From Polynucleobacter rarus (GTDB lineage Bacteria; Pseudomonadota; Gammaproteobacteria; Burkholderiales; Burkholderiaceae): 64,000 nt of DNA. Numbering within the stretch: position 1 is the stretch's first letter; the number at the start of each line of letters is the position of its first letter. Below, piece by piece: positions 1 through 8,331 of the stretch. A program made the translations under genes and the position numbers. The stretch covers positions 880,820-944,819 of the forward strand of contig NZ_NTGB01000001.1 of the NCBI RefSeq assembly GCF_003072505.1. Reading direction: 5' to 3'. The notes under the pieces were generated by a model, which saw only the letters and a list, made by a program, of their open reading frames with translations, had not been told where the DNA came from and made no database searches.

Positions 1-861
1 ACCAGATAAGACTTTGCCAGAGGAAGGGACCACAGTATTGTAAGCACGTGCTAGACGAGTGATCGAATCTAAAAGAATGATGACATCCTTTTTCATTTCA
101 ACTAAACGCTTTGCTTTTTCAATGACCATTTCAGCAACTTGAACGTGCCTTACTGCAGGTTCATCAAACGTCGATGCCACTACTTCACCGCGAACAGAAC
201 GTTGCATTTCTGTAACTTCCTCTGGACGCTCGTCGACTAAAAGCACAATTAGAATAGCATCTGGATGGTTTGCAGCAATTGCATGTGCAACGTGTTGCAT
301 CATGACCGTTTTACCTGATTTAGGTGAGGCAACAATCAAACCCCTTTGACCAAATCCGATCGGAGAGATCATATCGATAATTCGACCTGTTAAATTCTCC
401 TCAGCTTTAATATCGCGTTCTAACAACATCGGACGGTCGGGATGTAATGGCGTCAAGTTTTCGAACATAATTCGATTTTTGAGAGCCTCAGGGGCGATAT
501 CGTTGACTTTATCGACCTTTACCAAAGCAAAGTAACGCTCACCTTCCTTTGGCGTTCTAACTTCACCTTCAACTGCATCGCCAGTATGAAGATTAAAGCG
601 ACGAATTTGAGCTGGAGAAATATAGATATCATCCGGAGAAGCTAAATAAGAGGATTCCGGTGACCTTAAGAAACCAAAACCATCAGGTAACACCTCTAAA
701 ACGCCATCGCCAAATACGGTTTCACCGTTCTTGGCCCTGTTTTTTAAGATAGCAAACATCAGTTCTTGTTTGCGCATCCTTTGGGTATTTTCAATTTCAA
801 GTGATGCAGCCATCTCGAGTAGTTGAGAAACGTGCAGGATTTTTAATTCAGTTAGTTGCAT
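1..861 (-). CDS. rho: Transcription termination factor Rho (3' end cut by window)
   Basis: Hexameric RNA-dependent ATPase that ends transcription at Rho-dependent terminators. The 287 residues present begin [21 protein letters not shown] and include the N-terminal Rho domain, the RNA-binding cold-shock-like domain ([19 protein letters not shown]) and the ATPase core. The P-loop SPKSGKT has its lysine at residue 184, the same register as in E. coli Rho, and is followed by the Walker B region ([17 protein letters not shown]). E. coli Rho has 419 residues, so about 130 C-terminal residues lie beyond the window edge. The gene follows trxA on the same strand after a long leader. No Shine-Dalgarno is obvious before the ATG at 861. 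Identification is very secure. Confidence 0.97.
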   Translation of the reverse strand, partial: MQLTELKILHVSQLLEMAASLEIENTQRMRKQELMFAILKNRAKNGETVFGDGVLEVLPDGFGFLRSPESSYLASPDDIYISPAQIRRFNLHTGDAVEGEVRTPKEGERYFALVKVDKVNDIAPEALKNRIMFENLTPLHPDRPMLLERDIKAEENLTGRIIDMISPIGFGQRGLIVASPKSGKTVMMQHVAHAIAANHPDAILIVLLVDERPEEVTEMQRSVRGEVVASTFDEPAVRHVQVAEMVIEKAKRLVEMKKDVIILLDSITRLARAYNTVVPSSGKVLSG

Positions 862-1235
862 AAATATATAAACAGTTAAATGTGGGGAGTCTGAGGCGAG
901 TGGTCAGAATTAGAAGGAGGATAGGTAGGAAAATGAAGTTAAATTAAAGTCAGTAGAAAATAAAAAAATCTAAAGATTAAAAAGAGGCGTTAAATCAAGG
1001 TTTAGTAAGACTATAACGAACAAGGAAAAGTAAGATGTTTTTGGTTCAGCAACCAAGTCTAGCGAAGAAAACAGGCAATAAACTTGAATAAGTCTGGGTT
1101 CAGATGTTGAATCAGCGTTTATGGGATGATTCTAACACTATTTAAAGTGTGTCCTACATTCTTGTTAAATATACAACACACTCTAGCAAAAAAAATTCTA
1201 ATGATGTGGCTAAATCAATCTGATAAGGCCATATT
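862..1235 (-). promoter_or_regulatory. rho leader / trxA-rho intergenic region
   Basis: A 374-bp gap with no supported gene; the plus-strand frame seen here is antisense to the trxA end and looks like a shadow. Read as rho mRNA, the proximal part (about 870-1010) is rich in C and U and poor in G, with runs such as CCTACCTATCCTCC, the composition of Rho-loading (rut) sites. In E. coli rho is autoregulated by Rho-dependent attenuation in its leader, so a similar control is plausible here. I could not fix a promoter with confidence. Confidence 0.4.
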
Positions 1236-1562
1236 TTACAAATGTGAATCGATGAATGCAGTCAATTGTGATTTAGCTAAAGCACCGACTTTTTGTGCTG
1301 CAACTTCACCGTTTTTAAATAAAATTAATGTTGGGATGCCACGGATTCCAAACTTTAAAGGAACGGCTTGATTTTCATCCACGTTAATTTTAGCAATTTG
1401 AATTTTATCGCCATAGTCTTTTGCTACTTCTTCAAGAATGGGGGCAATCATCTTGCAAGGACCACACCATTCTGCCCAAAAGTCTAGAAGAACTGGTTTG
1501 GTTGAGTTGGTTACGTCTTCTTCAAAAGAACTATCGGTAACGTATTTAATTCCTTCGCTCAT
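1236..1562 (-). CDS. trxA: Thioredoxin 1
   Basis: Small cytoplasmic dithiol reductase that keeps protein thiols reduced and supplies electrons to ribonucleotide reductase and other enzymes. The 108-residue length is exactly that of the family. The active site WCGPCK is preceded by FWAE, and the conserved cis-proline region [15 protein letters not shown] is present. The start ATG has a good AAGGAAG ribosome site a few bases upstream. It is divergent from addB and upstream of rho on the same strand, the usual trxA-rho pairing in proteobacteria. Confidence 0.97.
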   Translation of the reverse strand: MSEGIKYVTDSSFEEDVTNSTKPVLLDFWAEWCGPCKMIAPILEEVAKDYGDKIQIAKINVDENQAVPLKFGIRGIPTLILFKNGEVAAQKVGALAKSQLTAFIDSHL

Positions 1563-1707
1563 AAAGCTTCCTTAATTAACTGTGTAAGTAAAAGTTGATA
1601 TTATTTTCTAATTCCTTATTCTACATCTGTTCTAAAAAAATATCTAAGGCTCACTTTTTGATGCTGATTAATGATTTAATAAAACATTACCCAAAACTAA
1701 AACAATA

Positions 1708-4605
1708 ATGCCCATCGAAAAGATTTCATTTCAACCGAACCAAGGTGCTCTAGAGCAAATTGCTGATCATATTTGGGAAGTATCGAAGCGATATCTTCAA
1801 AGACCTCTTGTTATTCTGAGTACTTCAGGTCCCACATATCAACTACGACAAATTTTAGAGTCTCAAAGACCTACTCCTTGCCCCATTGAGCTGGCATTTT
1901 TACCGACACTATTTGGTTTGGATCAGTGGTTAAATTTAACATCAGATTTGCAAAGCACCCAAAATGTATTTTCTGATTTTCAACGATGGGAAATTGTCTT
2001 TAAGCAATTGGAGATTCATCAAGAAATTAGTGCAAGACTTGGTGTTCATGGTGATGCTAGCAAATGGGCCCTGAGTCAATCGATTGTGCAGGGGTGTGAT
2101 TATTTATCAAGTGCATATTTATCTTTGACTGAAGTTAAAGAGGGTGGCCGAGACATTCACTTAGGTAATATTGAATCCTTGTTTCAGGAGGCGTTAAAAC
2201 GCGCTTATCCAAACTCGGAACACTTTGTCTTACCAGAAGCAAATATCTTACTAACCTTTTGGAAATATATTAGTACGATCCAAGATGCTCCAGTTAGGAG
2301 ACAACTTTCTTGGAAATTTAGAATTCAAGAATTAATTGAATCAAAGCAATTGCCGCCATTAATTTGGGTTGAATTTACTCAAGTTAAAGGAGCTGAATTA
2401 AAAACCCAAGAGGAATTTTTATCACAATATGGACAACTTGGTCATGTTTATCGCTTAACTCCAGACTGGAAAGAGATCGCATTATGGCCAGAGGCTTTCA
2501 GTTTAGAAAGCCCATCTTTATCCGAGGAACAAAAACAATCGTTAGTGCAAACAAACCGGAAAGCTGTCTGCAAAGATCACTGGCATTTAATGTCACCGCC
2601 AAGTTTTGAGAAATTGGCTTGGGCAACAGTTCAACGAGTTGCCCTTCATGTAAAAGAGGATCGTAAAAATATAGCTATTATTGCTCAGGATCGATTGGTG
2701 GTCAGGCGAGTCAGAGCATTATTAGCCCGTTACGTGGGTATTTCCATTCAGGATGCTACTGGTTGGAAACTCTCAACGACTGGGGTTGCTGCCGCAATTA
2801 ATAGTTGGATTGAGATCGTTAGAAGTCCCGAAGGGCCAAACTTACATCAATGGATGGGGTTTCTTAAAAATCCTTTGATCGAGTGGTCTGAGGTCATTAA
2901 AAAGATAGATCCAAATTTTGACTTGGCGCAAATCGATAATTGGATGAATTATCTAGATCAGCAACTTTTAGAACGAATGGATGGCGTTGGATGGAGTGCC
3001 TTAATCAATGCATTTCAGAGAAAATCAGCCGATGAAAGGATATTTGGTAGCGAATTCAATACCGAAACTTTTAATACCCTTTCCCTAAAAGTGATCCAAT
3101 TTTTGACTCTCAAATGCCAAGAATGGCAGGGACAGTTTCAAAATGGAAGTTTTTATTCGCATCTACTGTTAACACAACTTCAACAATTGGAGATGGCGAA
3201 TAAACTAGAAAAAGATGAAGCTGGTCAAACCTTTTTGGGTCTAATCGATGACTTAATGAAGATGAATGCTGTAAAACTTCAAGCAAACAGTTGGTTTAGT
3301 TTGTTAGATTTAGGTATGGAAGAGTCATCTTTTACAGAAAAAACCAATAAAAGTGCTATCAATATTTCGATTATTCCTCTTTCCGCCATGAGACTGCATC
3401 AATATAAAGCGGTCATTGTGGTTGGTTGTGATGATGAACATTTCCCTAGTAAAAGAAAAGAAGGTTTAATTTTTTCAAAAAGTTTAATGAGAGAACTTGG
3501 TCTTTCTTCGATTGAAGATGATTATCAACAACAAGCAAGAGATTTATCTCAATTGATGCAATCCCATCAGTATGTCGATTTTTTATGGCAAGAGTATCAA
3601 AAAGCGGGTGAAAAAAATCGTCGAACCTCTTGGTTAACCCGACTGATTAGTAGTATTGACGGCTTTTATGAAAAGAGTTTTCAAGTTGAGATTAACTCAA
3701 CAAGTTACTCCCCAGTAAAAAAATCTAACGTGATCCTGGGGGGCGAACATCCTTTATTGCCAAGCCAATTAAGCCCAAGCTCTTATAAAACTCTGCGCGA
3801 ATGTCCCTATCGATTTTATGTCACTAGATCTCTAAAAATATCCTCACCTAAAGCTTATGCAGAAGAATCAATCTTTGGCGAAATTGGACAACTCCTACAT
3901 ACAGTTTTAGATAAGTTTTATCGAATCTTAAAAGTTGAGAGTGAAGTGAATCAAGAGTTAAGTTTAGGGGGAGAGTATCGGCGTGCTTGGATGATTCAAA
4001 AATTAACAGAAATTTCTAATGCTGAATGGTTAAGCTTAACCCAAAGTAATGGTAAGTATGTTGGTAATCAGTATCTTTGGAACGAACAAATTGAAACCTT
4101 CATTAATTGGCAGTTGGATCATGAAAAAGAGGGGTGGTTAGTTTATCAATCTGAGGCACCTTTCGAATACGATTTTAAAATTAACGATTCATACAGCATT
4201 AAAATTCGAGGAAAAATTGATCGAATTGATCTTCGCGATGAGCAAGCTCTGGTCCTTGACTATAAAGTTCAAGGTCAAAAAAAGTTACAGGATAGAGATG
4301 AACATTTTAATGATGATCCACAATTATTAATGTATGCAATGGCACTAGATCAACAATCTATCGGTTCGACTCACTCAGTTAATGAAGTAGAGTGGGTCAG
4401 TCTAAAGCCTGATGCAAATGATAAAGAAATTTATCTTTCGAAAGAGGTGACACGCGAACTGAGGAGTGAAATAGAAATTCAAATTCAAAAAGATTTTCAA
4501 TCCATTTGGCAAGGTAAGCCACTAATTGCTAGTGGTCCAAACCATGTTTGTCAATATTGTGATGTCAGAGGAATTTGTCGGAAAGGCATGTGGAATAATG
4601 AATGA
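1708..4605 (+). CDS. addB: AddB-type helicase-nuclease subunit
   Basis: Second subunit of an AddAB-type complex that resects double-strand breaks for recombination, the functional equivalent of RecBCD. At 965 residues it fits proteobacterial AddB. The N-terminal half is helicase-like but shows no Walker A, as expected for a degenerate AddB helicase. The C-terminal PD-(D/E)XK nuclease shows DRIDLRDEQALVLDYKV. Four cysteines, C699 and C948-x2-C951-x5-C957, have the exact spacing of the AddB iron-sulfur cluster that clamps the nuclease domain. It overlaps the next gene by 8 bp, so the two subunits are probably translationally coupled. The symbol rests on architecture and pairing. Confidence 0.88.
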   Translation: MPIEKISFQPNQGALEQIADHIWEVSKRYLQRPLVILSTSGPTYQLRQILESQRPTPCPIELAFLPTLFGLDQWLNLTSDLQSTQNVFSDFQRWEIVFKQLEIHQEISARLGVHGDASKWALSQSIVQGCDYLSSAYLSLTEVKEGGRDIHLGNIESLFQEALKRAYPNSEHFVLPEANILLTFWKYISTIQDAPVRRQLSWKFRIQELIESKQLPPLIWVEFTQVKGAELKTQEEFLSQYGQLGHVYRLTPDWKEIALWPEAFSLESPSLSEEQKQSLVQTNRKAVCKDHWHLMSPPSFEKLAWATVQRVALHVKEDRKNIAIIAQDRLVVRRVRALLARYVGISIQDATGWKLSTTGVAAAINSWIEIVRSPEGPNLHQWMGFLKNPLIEWSEVIKKIDPNFDLAQIDNWMNYLDQQLLERMDGVGWSALINAFQRKSADERIFGSEFNTETFNTLSLKVIQFLTLKCQEWQGQFQNGSFYSHLLLTQLQQLEMANKLEKDEAGQTFLGLIDDLMKMNAVKLQANSWFSLLDLGMEESSFTEKTNKSAINISIIPLSAMRLHQYKAVIVVGCDDEHFPSKRKEGLIFSKSLMRELGLSSIEDDYQQQARDLSQLMQSHQYVDFLWQEYQKAGEKNRRTSWLTRLISSIDGFYEKSFQVEINSTSYSPVKKSNVILGGEHPLLPSQLSPSSYKTLRECPYRFYVTRSLKISSPKAYAEESIFGEIGQLLHTVLDKFYRILKVESEVNQELSLGGEYRRAWMIQKLTEISNAEWLSLTQSNGKYVGNQYLWNEQIETFINWQLDHEKEGWLVYQSEAPFEYDFKINDSYSIKIRGKIDRIDLRDEQALVLDYKVQGQKKLQDRDEHFNDDPQLLMYAMALDQQSIGSTHSVNEVEWVSLKPDANDKEIYLSKEVTRELRSEIEIQIQKDFQSIWQGKPLIASGPNHVCQYCDVRGICRKGMWNNE

Positions 4606-7600
4606 GCATCAAGAAGTGATAACTGTAGATTCTGAACCCGATCAATCAATTGCCATTAAAGCTTGTAATCCTGACATCTCCATTGTCATTGAAGCCTGCG
4701 CTGGAAGTGGTAAAACCTGGATCTTAATTTCCAGAATTTTCCGCCTACTTCTAAGTGGTATTGCGCCACACGAAATTTTAGCGATTACCTTTACACGTAA
4801 AGCAGCACAAGAAATGCGGGATCGATTAGAAAAAATCCTGATTGACTTTACAACATTTGATGATCAGCAAATTCGTAAAGAGTTACTTGACCGAGGTATT
4901 AAAGAAAGCGATATTGATGCAAATATTCCTCGAGCTCGTGCCTTGTTTGAAAAGGTCTTGTCTAATCCACAAGAAATATCGATTGATACCTTCCATGGTT
5001 GGTTTAGTAAGATTAGCCAAGCCGCCCCTTTGACTTCAGATATAAATACTCAAGGGGTAGTTCGAGAGGATCAAGCTCGAATGATGCAAGAAGCAATGGA
5101 AGTTTGGTGGGAAAAACTCGGTAAAGGTGAGGGGGAATTTGCCGAATTAAAAAACACATATTTAGAATTATTTGACCAACTCTCGCCAAGTCAACTTAAT
5201 GCCTTGATTGTCGGTAAATCAAGTCTGTTACAACAAAAAGCAATGTGGGATCTATTTGAACAACATTGTTTAGATCAAGGCTCTAGTGTTCAAGAAGTGT
5301 TAGAGAGGCAATTTCCCATAGCTAATAAACCGAATCCACTTCTTGATATGTTGGATGAAAAGAAATTTGATTGGGCAGGACTCGAAGAAGTGGCTCAATA
5401 TTTAGTTAATGGTGGACCTGAGGATCAAGAAACTTCAACTGATATTTTAGATATCATTTCTAAGAAAGAGTCTAAGGTTGATTCATTAGTTTTGATTGAT
5501 CTGCTTGATCAGTTTTTATTTACGAAAGATAAAATAAAAAAGCCCAGATCGAAATTATTAAAGAACTCTACAGCAGTTAAAAAATTTCTAAAGAGTAATC
5601 AAATCTCTCATTTTGAAGAGAAAATTTTAAAAATATTTGCAGATTGGATTGGCCATTTTGAAAATTACCAACTCTGGCGCATTGAAACAGAGCTAATCAA
5701 GCTAAATTTGAATTGGCTGGACCTGGCTAAATCAGCCGCTGATCACTATCTTCGATTCAAGAAAAACAATCGTGTGCTTGATTTCAGTGATTTTGAATAC
5801 AATGCCTATCGCTTAATGTCTGATGAAAAAACTGCTTCTTATTTACAAGAGCGTTTGGATGCCAAATATAAACATATTTTGGTTGATGAGTTCCAAGATA
5901 CGAATCCTCTCCAATGGCAGATTTTGAAGTCTTGGTTAGATGGATATCAGGGTGTAAGTGAAAAACCTAAAATCTTTTTAGTAGGAGATCCAAAGCAATC
6001 AATTTATCGCTTTCGAAGAGCGGATGCTAGGTTGTTTAATGAAGCCAAATCTTATTTACATCAAAATTTTGGCGCAATTCCTTACGGTCATTCTGAGACA
6101 CGAAGGAATCCTCCAGAATTAATTAATCTAGTCAATAATTTGTTCTTTAAAGTGAAGGAAAAGATTACTGATTATCCATTTGAAGAACATTCTACTTTAT
6201 GGAAAAATCCTTCAGAGCAGCATATTAAAGCGCAGGTTTTCTGCTTACCATTGATAGATCAACTTGAGTTGCCTTCTGAAATTGATTCCCGCAATCCATT
6301 CGAAACGCCCATGATCGATCGGAATTTGAAAATTGACTCTATTCAAAGCGAAGACGAAGCAAGGCAAATTGGTCAACTCATTCTGCAGTGGCGCGAAACT
6401 GAGTGGGTTATTCCGGATACAAAGGAAGGAACACAGCCAAGGAGACCAAACTTTGGCGACTTTTTAATTCTTATTCGGGTAAAAAAACACTTACAAGTGA
6501 TTGAGAAAGTGTTTAACCAATTAGGGATTCCCTGCGATACGCCAAGAACCGGTGGCTTGCTTCAATCTCTCGAGGCAGACGACATTCTTGCTTTACTGAA
6601 AACTCTATTAATTCCTGCCAATAATTTAACTCTAGCCCATGTTTTAAGATCGCCGATTTTTTCTTGTTCAGAGAAAGACCTTGAAGAATTAGCGATTTAT
6701 GCGAAAAAATATCATCAAAATTGGTGGGCCGCATTACAAGTTGTTAGCAATGCTAATTTGAAGAAGGCCTGTGTGAATTTAAATGCTTGGAGAGATCTAG
6801 CAAAATTTTTACCAGTGCATGATTTATTAGATCGGATTTATCACGAAGGAAATATTTTGCAGGTTTATGCAAGCGCATCTCCGGCCTTAATCCGTGCAAA
6901 GGTATTAGCCAATTTAGAAGCTTTTTTATTGCTTGCTTTAAATACAAATGCTGGCAGATATCCTTCTTTAAGTCGTTTTATTGATGAATTAGAAATTCTT
7001 TCAAAAGGGGATCTTCAAGATAGTCCAGATGAAGGAGAAATGCAAGAAGAGGCGAGTGATCAAAATGAGGATATGCCTGATTCATCGGTTGAAGATTCTC
7101 GATTTGTGAGAGTCATGACGATTCACTCTGCCAAAGGACTTGAGGCACCTTTTGTATTTTTAACAAATGCAAATACTAAAGGAAAAAAGACCGATAGTAG
7201 TGCTGTGCTATTCGATTGGCCATTGGGTAAGACAACTCCACAAGGCCTTTCGATCTATAAGTCTAAGTTGAAATCAGAGTATGTGGATCGTTTACTTGCC
7301 ATTGAAAATGAAATTGCCAATAAAGAAAACTGGAATTTACTCTATGTTGCCATGACCAGGGCTAAACAATGTTTAGTTGTTTCAGGCCTTGGACGGAAAA
7401 AGACGACGAATAATCTTTCACTTGTTAATGATGAATCTTGGTATGGCTCTCTAATTGATGCTGGCATGTCAGAAATGAATTCTGAAGAATTGATGAAGCT
7501 AGTTAGCCAGACAGATAGTGAATCACTTGTAAAGTTAAAAAATACAACTACGATTGCTGATGAGTTAAACGTTACCTTTCCAGTATTACCTAAAATACCA

Positions 7601-8164
7601 ACTGCAATATTGATTGATCCATTAGCGCAAAAGAATGAAGATCTAATCGAAGCTAAAGATAATCATTCTCCCTCTTATGCTCAAGAGTTAGGTACGGCAA
7701 TTCATTTGATTCTGGAAAGGCATCTGAATGAGGTAGACCGTCGCAAAATATTTACAGCCTTACCGGAGGTTTCAGTTTTACAAAATTGGTTAAATATTGA
7801 TGCCAAATTGATGAATGAAGCTTTTCAAGCTGCGCAATCCATTTTGTCCCAACCACATTTATTAAATTATTTTGATCCTAGTAAATACCTTAATGCTTGG
7901 AATGAGTTGGATCTAATTGATGAAAATAGTAATTTATTTAAGGTCGACCGCTTGGTTGAGTTGCAAGAAAAACTAGTCATTCTTGACTACAAATTGAATA
8001 TCCCAGCACATGGTTCTGAGGCACTTCTTAAATACGAAAATCAAATTCAGAAATATGCAGAAATAATTCGAAAGCTAAGAGGAGATAAGTTGGTCGAAGG
8101 GTATTTAATCGATCAACATGGATCTATTTATAAGGTTAATATAAATAATTTAATTGTTGAATAA
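4598..8164 (+). CDS. addA: AddA-type UvrD-family helicase-nuclease
   Basis: Motor and nuclease subunit of the AddAB recombination complex. Superfamily 1A helicase motifs occur in order: Walker A (EACAGSGKTW), motif Ia (AITFTRKAAQEM), motif II (ILVDEFQDTNPLQWQ), motif III/IV (VGDPKQSIYRFRRAD), motif V (MTIHSAKGLEAPFVFL) and motif VI (NLLYVAMTRAKQCL). The C-terminus carries a RecB-type nuclease (GTAIHLILERHL, then VDRLVELQEKLVILDYK). The frame is open from 4526, but the ATG at 4598 (MNEHQEV) is chosen because it overlaps the addB stop by only 8 bp; this gives 1188 residues. Its 3' end runs towards the oppositely oriented SRP RNA gene. Confidence 0.9.
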   Translation: MNEHQEVITVDSEPDQSIAIKACNPDISIVIEACAGSGKTWILISRIFRLLLSGIAPHEILAITFTRKAAQEMRDRLEKILIDFTTFDDQQIRKELLDRGIKESDIDANIPRARALFEKVLSNPQEISIDTFHGWFSKISQAAPLTSDINTQGVVREDQARMMQEAMEVWWEKLGKGEGEFAELKNTYLELFDQLSPSQLNALIVGKSSLLQQKAMWDLFEQHCLDQGSSVQEVLERQFPIANKPNPLLDMLDEKKFDWAGLEEVAQYLVNGGPEDQETSTDILDIISKKESKVDSLVLIDLLDQFLFTKDKIKKPRSKLLKNSTAVKKFLKSNQISHFEEKILKIFADWIGHFENYQLWRIETELIKLNLNWLDLAKSAADHYLRFKKNNRVLDFSDFEYNAYRLMSDEKTASYLQERLDAKYKHILVDEFQDTNPLQWQILKSWLDGYQGVSEKPKIFLVGDPKQSIYRFRRADARLFNEAKSYLHQNFGAIPYGHSETRRNPPELINLVNNLFFKVKEKITDYPFEEHSTLWKNPSEQHIKAQVFCLPLIDQLELPSEIDSRNPFETPMIDRNLKIDSIQSEDEARQIGQLILQWRETEWVIPDTKEGTQPRRPNFGDFLILIRVKKHLQVIEKVFNQLGIPCDTPRTGGLLQSLEADDILALLKTLLIPANNLTLAHVLRSPIFSCSEKDLEELAIYAKKYHQNWWAALQVVSNANLKKACVNLNAWRDLAKFLPVHDLLDRIYHEGNILQVYASASPALIRAKVLANLEAFLLLALNTNAGRYPSLSRFIDELEILSKGDLQDSPDEGEMQEEASDQNEDMPDSSVEDSRFVRVMTIHSAKGLEAPFVFLTNANTKGKKTDSSAVLFDWPLGKTTPQGLSIYKSKLKSEYVDRLLAIENEIANKENWNLLYVAMTRAKQCLVVSGLGRKKTTNNLSLVNDESWYGSLIDAGMSEMNSEELMKLVSQTDSESLVKLKNTTTIADELNVTFPVLPKIPTAILIDPLAQKNEDLIEAKDNHSPSYAQELGTAIHLILERHLNEVDRRKIFTALPEVSVLQNWLNIDAKLMNEAFQAAQSILSQPHLLNYFDPSKYLNAWNELDLIDENSNLFKVDRLVELQEKLVILDYKLNIPAHGSEALLKYENQIQKYAEIIRKLRGDKLVEGYLIDQHGSIYKVNINNLIVE

Positions 8165-8195
8165 TCATAAAACTGATGCATGCAAGGATGTTAGT

Positions 8196-8294
8196 GGGAC
8201 GAGCCATACCCCCGGCACTATTGGGTAATGGGTTTGGCTGCTTCGTTCCCGACCTGACCAGATTGCCATGCCAATATGCGGGGAGGCCCGTCTT
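8196..8294 (-). ncRNA. ffs: Signal recognition particle 4.5S RNA (small bacterial type)
   Basis: RNA scaffold that binds Ffh and directs nascent membrane proteins to FtsY. On the minus strand the highly conserved Ffh-binding core is present: GGTCAGGTC, then GGAACGAAGCAGCC, which folds as the asymmetric-loop and GNAR-tetraloop hairpin. The ends pair to close the hairpin, GACGGGCC near 8285-8292 with GGCTCGTC near 8198-8205, and the lower stem continues through CCCCG/CGGGG. Size is about 97-99 nt. It lies between addA (convergent) and dnaX (divergent). Exact ends are estimated from the pairing. Confidence 0.95.
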
Positions 8295-8300
8295 AATGAT

Positions 8301-8306
8301 ATTGTA
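8301..8306 (-). promoter_or_regulatory. Probable -10 element of ffs
   Basis: TACAAT on the minus strand ends seven bases before the inferred 5' end of the SRP RNA (about 8294), the correct distance for a sigma-70 start. No convincing -35 is seen 16-18 bp further upstream. It overlaps the upstream region of the divergent dnaX gene. Confidence 0.5.
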
Positions 8307-8331
8307 CCCTGTTGCTTGTTAGAATAGAGAT

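Noticed and set aside
862-1235. tRNA or other structured RNA gene in the rho-trxA gap
   Set aside because: No TPsiC-type motif, cloverleaf pairing or known RNA core was seen; the region looks like a leader.
1126-1371. 81-codon plus-strand frame near trxA
   Set aside because: It runs antisense into the well-supported trxA gene, has no ribosome site and resembles no protein.
1563-1707. trxA promoter with TAGAAT -10
   Set aside because: A TAGAAT occurs on the minus strand upstream of trxA, but the -35 is poor and its spacing is 18, so it is not listed as a feature.
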